Below are positions 1 through 4,851 of a DNA stretch of 9,177 nt, piece by piece (position 1 is the stretch's first letter; every line of letters starts with the position of its first letter). The translations under genes were made by a program, and so were the position numbers. The notes under the pieces are model-generated. The model was not told the DNA's origin. It did no database searches and was given only the letters and a program-made list of their open reading frames with translations. Source of the DNA: Ectothiorhodospiraceae bacterium (lineage in GTDB: Bacteria; Pseudomonadota; Gammaproteobacteria; Nitrococcales; AK92); assembly GCA_029263635.1 (NCBI GenBank), contig JAJUFY010000073.1:1-9177 (forward strand), in the 5' to 3' direction.

Positions 1-330
1 ATCAACGAGCTGATCCAGCCAGGCGGCCGCCTGTACGAACAGCGCAACCTCGCCTGGAAGATGCTCAACGAGATCCCCGGCGTTTCCTGCGTGAAGCCGG
101 AGGGCGCACTCTACCTGTTCCCGCGCCTGGACCCGGAAGTCTACCCGGTGACCAGCGATCGCCAGTTCGTGCTCGACCTGCTGCAGCAGAAACATCTGCT
201 GCTGGTCGAAGGCACGGCCTTCAACTGGCCGTACCCGGACCATCTGCGGGTGGTGTTCCTGCCGCACGTCGACGTCCTCGAGGACGCGATCGGCCGGCTC
301 CGCAGCTTCCTCGCCGGCTACCAACCGTAG
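1..330 (+). CDS. alaA: AlaA-type glutamate-pyruvate aminotransferase, C-terminal part (5' end outside window)
   Basis: This is the last 109 codons of a fold-type I, PLP-dependent aminotransferase, open from base 1 and ending in TAG at 328-330. AlaA makes alanine from pyruvate using glutamate as amino donor in the cytoplasm; the family is about 400 residues, so roughly the last quarter is visible. The PLP lysine and the N-terminal domain lie outside the window. Visible blocks that match AlaA closely as I remember it are GGRLYEQRN near the start, PGVSCVKPEGALYLFP, LLVEGTAFNWPYPDH, and then LRVVFLP, whose Arg is the family's substrate-carboxylate ligand. The gene converges on the cold-shock gene, 81 bp apart, and a hairpin starts 20 nt after its stop. 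A related class I/II aminotransferase is possible, but the GTAFNWP..DH.R block favours AlaA. Confidence 0.88.
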   Translation: MNELIQPGGRLYEQRNLAWKMLNEIPGVSCVKPEGALYLFPRLDPEVYPVTSDRQFVLDLLQQKHLLLVEGTAFNWPYPDHLRVVFLPHVDVLEDAIGRLRSFLAGYQP

Positions 331-350
331 AGCTCAGGCAACGCGCAAAA

Positions 351-378
351 CCGACAGCCGTCGCATGACGGCTGTCGG
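351..378 (-). terminator. Intrinsic terminator of the cold-shock gene, between convergent genes
   Basis: The 12-nt arms 351-362 (ccgacagccgtc) and 367-378 (gacggctgtcgg) are perfect inverted repeats around a 4-nt loop. Read on the - strand, the hairpin begins 33 nt after the cold-shock stop codon and is followed at once by TTTT (complement of aaaa at 347-350). That is the form of a Rho-independent terminator. On the + strand the same hairpin starts 20 nt after the aminotransferase stop but is followed by tcgccatg, not a T-run, so termination in that direction is likely weaker. Confidence 0.85.
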
Positions 379-411
379 TCGCCATGAATGAGCCTTGCGC
401 TGACCTGCTGC

Positions 412-630
412 CTAGGTGGTGGTCAGGACGGCAACATCGTCGGCCTGCAGGCCCTTCTGGCCCTGCACGACGGTGAATTCCACCTGTTGCCCGCCCTCCA
501 GCGTACGGAAACCTTCCCCCCGGATGGCACGGTAATGCACGAAGACGTCGTCGCCTTCCGCTCTCTGGATGAAGCCATACCCCTTAGCGGTATCGAACCA
601 CTTCACCACACCAGTCTGACGCTCAGCCAC
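412..630 (-). CDS. Cold-shock-domain protein (CspA family), 72 aa
   Basis: A single cold-shock domain, an OB-fold that binds single-stranded RNA/DNA and acts as an RNA chaperone or antiterminator in the cytoplasm. From the chosen start the protein begins MAERQTGVVKWFD. RNP1 is KGYGFI at residues 16-21 and RNP2 is VFVHY at 29-33, followed by RAIRGEG and the closing strand QKGLQADDV. The length of 72 aa fits stand-alone Csp proteins. I chose GTG at 628-630 because MAERQTG.VKWF matches the N-terminus of relatives as I remember them, and the GAGG at 641-644 sits 10 nt upstream. The in-frame TTG at 634-636 would add two residues but leaves only 4 nt after GAGG. Residue 13 is Asp where most relatives have Asn (KWFN). 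It is followed by its own terminator. It is probably a separate transcript from the ATPase gene 84 bp upstream, but readthrough is possible. Which csp paralogue it is cannot be told. Confidence 0.93.
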   Translation of the reverse strand: MAERQTGVVKWFDTAKGYGFIQRAEGDDVFVHYRAIRGEGFRTLEGGQQVEFTVVQGQKGLQADDVAVLTTT

Positions 631-640
631 AGTCAACCAA

Positions 641-644
641 CCTC
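641..644 (-). promoter_or_regulatory. Shine-Dalgarno GAGG of the cold-shock gene
   Basis: On the - strand the sequence reads tttGAGGttgg then TTG ACT GTG. GAGG is 4 nt from the TTG and 10 nt from the GTG. Neither is ideal, but GTG is the more workable spacing and gives the family-like N-terminus. Confidence 0.55.
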
Positions 645-664
645 AAATGCAACTGACAGTATTA

Positions 665-692
665 AAGCTAGTACAACTTCTACTGCCTGCAA
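665..692 (-). promoter_or_regulatory. Weak candidate promoter of the cold-shock gene
   Basis: The 84-bp gap between the ATPase stop and the cold-shock start is more AT-rich than its surroundings. On the - strand it holds TTGCAG (687-692), a 16-nt spacer and TAGCTT (665-670), a poor match to sigma70 boxes; an overlapping TTTAAT (661-666) is an alternative -10. The position suits a promoter, but the boxes are weak and no start site can be fixed. Confidence 0.25.
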
Positions 693-714
693 GTGAGGAA
701 AACGCCATTACTGT

Positions 715-1482
715 CTAGCCGGGAATAAAGACCTGCCGGCCGTCCGCTTCGATCACCAGCACCGGATGGCGGTAGAGCCGTTGCAGGTTGGCCGGCGTGA
801 GCGCCTCGGCGGCCGGCGCGGCAAGGCTGTCGCCGTCGCCGAACAGCAGCAGCAGATGGTCGCAGAAGCGCGCCGCCAGGTTGAGATCGTGCAGGCTCAT
901 CATGAGTGCACCGCCTGCCGCAAGGGCGCGGTCGCGCAACAACTCCAGCAGGCTGATCTGATGCCGCAGGTCCAGATGATTGGCCGGCTCGTCCAGCAGA
1001 TAGACCTGCGGCGCCTGCGCCAGCAGGGTAGCGATGGCCAGCCGGCGCCGCTCGCCGCCCGAGAGCGTGTCGACCGGCCGCTGCTCCAGCCCGGCCAGCT
1101 CCACCGCCGCCAGGATGGCGCGGACCGTTTCGAGATCGGCAGCGGACTCCCACTGCCAGGCATGCAGATGCGGGTGCCGACCGATCAGGGCGGTCTCCAG
1201 CACCGTCGCCGGCAGCGGGTCCTTGCTATCCTGGGGCAGCAGCCCCAGCAGCTGTGCCCGCCGGCGCCGCGACAGCGCCTTGAGCGGTGTCCCGGCCAGG
1301 CGGATCTCGCCGGCCTGTGGCGGGCGCAGGCCGGCCAGCGTATGCAGCAGCGTGGTCTTGCCCGCGCCGTTGGGACCAAGCAGCCCCCAGCACTGCCCGG
1401 GTTGCAGGGACAGCTCCAACTCCCGGCAGACCGTCAGGCCGCCGACGGTCACTGTCAGACCATGTACGGAGAGCCCGCTCAC
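715..1482 (-). CDS. ABC transporter ATPase of the FecCD-permease class (BtuD/FhuC/HmuV-like), 255 aa
   Basis: Cytoplasmic ATPase that powers the adjacent permease, importing a metal chelate or cobalamin-like compound. Motifs in order: Walker A GPNGAGKT at residues 36-43, Q-loop LLPQDS (Gln84), signature LSGGE at 140-144, Walker B VYLLDE at 160-165 with catalytic Glu165, D-loop NHLD, and switch His198 in SLHDLNLA. All catalytic residues are intact and the length is normal for the family. The GTG start at 1480-1482 overlaps the permease stop TGA (1479-1481) in a GTGA junction, which suggests translational coupling. A weak GGGG lies 7 nt upstream. The reading frame stays open far upstream through the permease in another register, but the Walker A spacing (about 35 residues from the start) supports this GTG. 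The substrate is not decidable from the ATPase; vitamin B12, ferric siderophore and haem are the usual options. Confidence 0.93.
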   Translation of the reverse strand: MSGLSVHGLTVTVGGLTVCRELELSLQPGQCWGLLGPNGAGKTTLLHTLAGLRPPQAGEIRLAGTPLKALSRRRRAQLLGLLPQDSKDPLPATVLETALIGRHPHLHAWQWESAADLETVRAILAAVELAGLEQRPVDTLSGGERRRLAIATLLAQAPQVYLLDEPANHLDLRHQISLLELLRDRALAAGGALMMSLHDLNLAARFCDHLLLLFGDGDSLAAPAAEALTPANLQRLYRHPVLVIEADGRQVFIPG

Positions 1483-2477
1483 GCGCGCACCCCACTGCGG
1501 CGCAGCAGGTAGAGGAACAGCGGCACGCCAATGAAGGCCGACAGCACGCCGACCGGCAGCTGCTGCGGCGCCGCAACCGTGCGCGCCAGGGTATCCGCCA
1601 GCACCAGGAAGCTGCCGCCGACGGCCACCGAGGCCGGCAGCAGCAGCCGGTGATCTCCGCCGATCAGCAGCCGTAGCAGATGCGGCACCACCAGTCCGAC
1701 GAAGCCGACGCTGCCAGCCAGCGTCACTGCGGTCGCGGTCAGCAGCGAAGCGAGAAAGAAAAGCGCGACCCGCAGCTTGCCGACCGCCACGCCCAGCATG
1801 CCGGCCTCGATCTCGCCACGCGCCAGCAGATTGAGGCTGCGCGCCAGCACCATGGCGACCAGCAGGCCGAATATGAGCGCCACAGCCGCGGCACCCGGCC
1901 AGCGTGCTTCGCTCAGGTCGCCCATCAGCCAGAACAGCATGCTGCGCAGGGTCTGCTCCGGACCTATGGCGAGCAGGAAACTGATCACCGCACTCCAGCC
2001 GGAGGCCAGCACCACGCCGGTCAGCAGCAGCCGGCTGGTGGTCCAGCCGCCGCGGCCGTGGGCCAGCCCGAAGACCAGCAGCATCGACAGCAGCGCGCCG
2101 GCGAAGGCGCCGGCCGGCAGCCAGACGCTGCCGGCACCGGCCATGATGGCCAGCAGCGCCGCCACCGCCGCGCCGCCGGAAACACCGAGCACATAAGGAT
2201 CCGCCAGCGGGTTGCGCAGCAGCACCTGCATCAGGGCACCCGCCAGCGCCAGCAAGCCGCCGGTAACGAAGGCGCTGAGCGCCCGCGGCAGGCGCAGTTC
2301 CAGCACGACCGTCGCTTCCAGGCCGCCGCCCTGGCCGCTCAGCGCCTGCCAGAACGCCTGCGCGTCCAGCGCGACGCTGCCGAGCGTCAGCGCTGCGGAC
2401 AGGCTGGCCAGGATCAGGCCGGCAAGCGCCGCGCATAACAACCAGCGATGTGAGGAGCGGTGCGGATCGAGCAGCAT
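1479..2477 (-). CDS. FecCD/BtuC-family ABC transporter permease, 332 aa
   Basis: Inner-membrane permease of the type II (BtuCD-like) ABC importers, which take up cobalamin, haem or ferric siderophores from a periplasmic binding protein. The 332-aa length and a run of about ten hydrophobic segments fit the family. Hallmarks are RLPRALSAFVTGG at residues 62-74, ALMQVLLRNPLADPYVLGVSGGAA at about 81-104, FWLMGDLSEARW at 182-193, GSVGFVGLVVPHLLRL at 255-270 and LPVGVLSAFIGVPLF at 307-321. ATG at 2475-2477 is the only canonical start between an in-frame TAA (2571-2573) and the conserved region, but it lacks a clear Shine-Dalgarno sequence (ctgccacccATG). The gene overlaps the ATPase by 4 nt and lies 121 nt downstream of trmB on the same strand. 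No binding protein or TonB-dependent receptor is in the window, so the substrate stays open. Confidence 0.93.
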   Translation of the reverse strand: MLLDPHRSSHRWLLCAALAGLILASLSAALTLGSVALDAQAFWQALSGQGGGLEATVVLELRLPRALSAFVTGGLLALAGALMQVLLRNPLADPYVLGVSGGAAVAALLAIMAGAGSVWLPAGAFAGALLSMLLVFGLAHGRGGWTTSRLLLTGVVLASGWSAVISFLLAIGPEQTLRSMLFWLMGDLSEARWPGAAAVALIFGLLVAMVLARSLNLLARGEIEAGMLGVAVGKLRVALFFLASLLTATAVTLAGSVGFVGLVVPHLLRLLIGGDHRLLLPASVAVGGSFLVLADTLARTVAAPQQLPVGVLSAFIGVPLFLYLLRRSGVRA

Positions 2478-2598
2478 GGGTGGCAGGGTAGCGTAATCCG
2501 GCCGGTGCCGGCGAAGCCGTTCGCGGCCGGCTGGCCGTCCGGGCCCCGAGCTCCGCCGGCACTGCAGCCGTTACTGGCAGTTTGCGGCCGGGATTGTT
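2478..2598. other. 121-bp gap between trmB and the permease gene, nothing firm seen
   Basis: The stretch is very GC-rich with many short GGCC/CCGG palindromes that could fold in several ways, but none forms a clear terminator with a T-run. It is too short for a usual full cobalamin riboswitch, and I see no obvious B12-box. No convincing -35/-10 pair or Fur-like palindrome was found. Confidence 0.5.
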
Positions 2599-3291
2599 CT
2601 ACTCCTCGCGGATATAGACCAGATCCCAGACGTCATGCCCGCGCTTGCGGCCGCGCAGCTCGAACTTGGTCTGCGGACGGGCTGCCACGTAAGTCGCCGC
2701 CTCCTCGGCACCGGCCGGGCGGAAACCGGGCGCGGCCTCCAGCACCGTGCGCATGTGCTCGGCGTAGTCCTGCCAGTCGGTGGCCATGTGCAGGAAACCG
2801 CCGGGCTCGAGCTTGCGCCGGATAGCCTGTGCCCAGTCCGGCTGTACCAGGCGGCGCTTATGGTGACGTTTCTTGTGCCAGGGATCGGGAAAATACAGCT
2901 GCACGCCGTGCAGGCAGCCATCCGGCAGGCGGCCAAGCACGCGCTGGGCGTCATCGCAGATCACCCGGACATTGCCGATTTCCTCGCGCTCCAGCAGCAG
3001 CAGAAGATGGCCCACTCCCGGCCGGTGCACTTCTACGCCCAGATAGTTCCACTCGGGCCGGGCCTGTGCCATCTGCGCCAGGGAGTCGCCGTTGCCGAAG
3101 CCGATTTCCAGCACTGTCGGCGCGGGCCGGCCGAACACCGCCACCGGCTCCAGCGGCCCCTCGGCGGGCGCGCCGTACTGCGGCAGCAGCTCGTCGAGGG
3201 CGCGCTGCTGGCCTTCGGTGAGCCGGCCTTCACGGCGCACGAAGCTGCGGATCTGGCGGCGGTAGGGCGGCTTGGGAGTCTGCTGGTCCAC
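2599..3291 (-). CDS. trmB: tRNA (guanine-N7-)-methyltransferase TrmB, 230 aa
   Basis: Transfers a methyl group from S-adenosylmethionine to N7 of guanine 46 in the variable loop of many tRNAs; soluble and cytoplasmic. The protein has the TrmB layout: basic N-terminus RRQIRSFVRREGRLTEGQQRAL (11-32), SAM motif LEIGFGNGDS (61-70), GVEVHRPGVG (85-94) with the acidic ribose ligand Glu87, CDDAQ (112-116), the family signature QLYFPDPWHKKRHHKRR (131-147) and the C-terminal TKFELRGRKRGHDVWDLVY (208-226). Length is normal and all key residues are present. The start is GTG at 3289-3291; an in-frame TAG lies two codons upstream and the conserved N-terminus begins soon after, so it is well fixed, although no Shine-Dalgarno sequence is visible. 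A large stem-loop ends 22 nt upstream. The permease and ATPase genes follow on the same strand and may be co-transcribed, with no functional link evident. Confidence 0.96.
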   Translation of the reverse strand: MDQQTPKPPYRRQIRSFVRREGRLTEGQQRALDELLPQYGAPAEGPLEPVAVFGRPAPTVLEIGFGNGDSLAQMAQARPEWNYLGVEVHRPGVGHLLLLLEREEIGNVRVICDDAQRVLGRLPDGCLHGVQLYFPDPWHKKRHHKRRLVQPDWAQAIRRKLEPGGFLHMATDWQDYAEHMRTVLEAAPGFRPAGAEEAATYVAARPQTKFELRGRKRGHDVWDLVYIREE

Positions 3292-3313
3292 GGGCTAGGC
3301 ACTGGTGGGATGG

Positions 3314-3364
3314 GGGCGTAAGGATGGCTGAATCGGCCGCCGGCCTCAAGCCATGCCTACGCCC
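3314..3364 (-). other. 16-bp imperfect stem-loop just upstream of trmB
   Basis: The arms 3314-3329 (gggcgtaaggatggct) and 3349-3364 (agccatgcctacgccc) match as inverted repeats at 14 of 16 positions around a 19-nt loop that itself holds a GGCC/GGCC palindrome. In the - strand transcript one of the two mismatches becomes a G-U pair and the other is a single C-C mismatch. In the + strand transcript both stay unpaired, so the fold favours - strand RNA. No T-run follows, so it is not a standard intrinsic terminator. It may insulate the efflux operon from trmB, stabilise an RNA end, or affect trmB translation (the trmB start is 22 nt on). Confidence 0.6.
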
Positions 3365-3392
3365 GCATTACCGGGACCGCGCTCCGCGCACG

Positions 3393-3418
3393 GTCTTGCC
3401 AGGCAGCAATGGCAAGAC
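3393..3418 (-). terminator. Possible hairpin terminator of the efflux operon (no T-run)
   Basis: The arms 3393-3400 (gtcttgcc) and 3411-3418 (ggcaagac) are a perfect 8-bp inverted repeat around a 10-nt loop, starting 23 nt after the outer-membrane channel's stop codon. The position suits a terminator, but the following - strand bases are CGTGCGCG, so it would be atypical or Rho-assisted. Confidence 0.4.
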
Positions 3419-3441
3419 GGCCGAGGCGGCCGGCCGGAAGA

Positions 3442-4851
3442 TTACGGCTGCTGCCGGATAAGCGAATGCTCGAGCAGCCCGCCGCCCAGCGCCCGGTACA
3501 GATCGACGCTATTGGTCAGCCGCAGCTGCCGCGCCTGCACCAGGGCCTGCTCGGCGTCGAACAGCTCACGCTGGGCGTCCAGCACTTCCAGATAGCTGGC
3601 GACCCCGTTGCGATAGCGCTGCTCAGCCAGCCGCAGCCGCTCGCTCTGCGCTGCCCGCAGCCGCTCCTGAGCAGCGACCTGCTCGTCCAGGGCGCCGCGG
3701 GCCACAAGTGCATCCGCCACCTCTCGGAACGCCCTCTGGATGGTCTGCTCGTAGTCCACCACGGCCTGGTTCTTGCGCACTTCCGACAGCCGCAGGTTGG
3801 CGCGGTTGCGACCCCCGTCGAAGATCGGCAGCCGGATCTGCGGCATGAAGGACCACAGCCCGGTCCCGCCGCTGAACAGGTCGCCCAGCTCGTCGGAGGC
3901 GACGCCGACATTGCCGGTCAGGGTGATGCGCGGGAAGAAAGCGGCGCGCGCCGCGCCGATGTTGGCATTGGCGGCGATCAGCCGCTGCTCCGCGGCGAGG
4001 ATATCCGGCCGCCGGATCAGCAGGTCGGACGGCATGCCGGCGGGAATCTCGGCGACGAGGGCCTGTTCGGCCAGCGACACGGGCGGCGGCAGTTCACCGA
4101 TCGGCCGGCCGACCAGCACCGCCAGCGCATTGGCTGCCTGGCCACGCTGCCTGTTCAGTGCGACGACGCTGACCCGGGCGGCCTCCACCAGCGTTTCCTG
4201 CTGGCGCAGGTCCGCCTCCGAGGTGGCGCCGGCCTGGAAACGCTGCTGCGCCAGCCGGTAGGCATCTTCCCGGGCCACCAGCGCCTGCTGCGCGAGCTGC
4301 AGCTGCTCGGCCAGGGCTCGCTCAGTCAGGTAGGCGCGGCCGACTTCCGCCACGAGACTGATCTGGGCGGCCCGCTGGGCGGCCTCGGTCGCCAGGTATT
4401 GCGCCAGCGCCGCCTCGCTGAGGCTGCGCACCCGGCCGAAGAAATCCAGCTCGAAAGCGGCGATGCCCAGCCCAACCTGGTACTGGCTGCCGGTCACTCC
4501 CTGGCCGGTTTGCGGCGAGAGCGTGCGGGCCCGGGTGAAGCTGCCGGTGGCATCCAGGGTCGGCAGCCGCTCCGCCGACTGGATGTTGTACTGCGCACGG
4601 GCGGCCTCGATGTTGAGCGCTGCCAGCCGCAGATCGCCATTGTGCTCGAGCGCGCTGGCGATCAGCGACTGCAGCTGCGGGTCGGGAAAGAACTCCCGCC
4701 AGCCCAGCTCGGCGGCGACCACTCCTCTGCCGTCAGCGGCAGGCGTGACGACCGCGACATCCGGTTCCGGCCGTTCGTAGGTCGGCGCCATGCTGACGCA
4801 ACCGGTCAGCAGACCGGTCAGTAGCAGAACAGGCACAAAGGTCTTAGGCAT
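3442..4851 (-). CDS. Outer-membrane efflux lipoprotein (OprM/NodT-like channel), 469 aa
   Basis: Forms the trimeric outer-membrane duct through which the RND pump expels substrates. The N-terminus MPKTFVPVLLLTGLLTGC is a lipoprotein signal with lipobox LLTGC; Cys18 would be lipidated. Two OEP-type repeats follow. The first half holds DLRLAALNIEAARAQYNIQ (73-91) and FELDFFGRVRS (133-143). The second half holds LLIRRPDILAAEQRLIAANANIGAARAAFFP (277-307) and LPIFDGGRNRANL (341-353). The C-terminus reaches the usual YRALGGG. Length and layout fit the OprM/NodT family. The start is ATG 4849-4851, chosen because it begins the lipoprotein signal and has GGAGGAG 10 nt upstream. A longer in-frame ATG at 4902 would add 17 Arg/Ser-rich residues that spoil the signal and lie inside the pump gene. 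The ATG overlaps the last 8 nt of the pump gene. TAA stop at 3442-3444. Confidence 0.95.
   Translation of the reverse strand: MPKTFVPVLLLTGLLTGCVSMAPTYERPEPDVAVVTPAADGRGVVAAELGWREFFPDPQLQSLIASALEHNGDLRLAALNIEAARAQYNIQSAERLPTLDATGSFTRARTLSPQTGQGVTGSQYQVGLGIAAFELDFFGRVRSLSEAALAQYLATEAAQRAAQISLVAEVGRAYLTERALAEQLQLAQQALVAREDAYRLAQQRFQAGATSEADLRQQETLVEAARVSVVALNRQRGQAANALAVLVGRPIGELPPPVSLAEQALVAEIPAGMPSDLLIRRPDILAAEQRLIAANANIGAARAAFFPRITLTGNVGVASDELGDLFSGGTGLWSFMPQIRLPIFDGGRNRANLRLSEVRKNQAVVDYEQTIQRAFREVADALVARGALDEQVAAQERLRAAQSERLRLAEQRYRNGVASYLEVLDAQRELFDAEQALVQARQLRLTNSVDLYRALGGGLLEHSLIRQQP

Noticed and set aside
388..696. A 102-codon + strand frame opposite the cold-shock gene
   Set aside because: It is the antisense of a clear cold-shock gene with intact RNP motifs and lacks any known domain.
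1680..2438. A 252-codon + strand frame opposite the permease
   Set aside because: Gln/Arg/His-rich with no hydrophobic segments or motifs; it is the complement of a clear FecCD permease.
715..2562. A 615-codon - strand frame that could look like a fusion ending in the ABC ATPase
   Set aside because: Only the last 255 codons are real. The upstream part is Arg/Ala-rich shadow sequence over the permease, which is read in a different register, and the GTG at 1480-1482 gives a normal ATPase start.
2478..2598. Possible cobalamin riboswitch or promoter before the permease
   Set aside because: The gap is too short for a usual full cobalamin riboswitch, no B12-box is visible, and no convincing promoter boxes were found; the GC-rich palindromes there are too short and overlapping to call.
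3409..4824. A 471-codon open frame on the + strand, opposite the outer-membrane channel gene
   Set aside because: Same Gln/Arg/Gly-rich shadow pattern, no domain, and it covers a well-supported OprM-like gene on the other strand.
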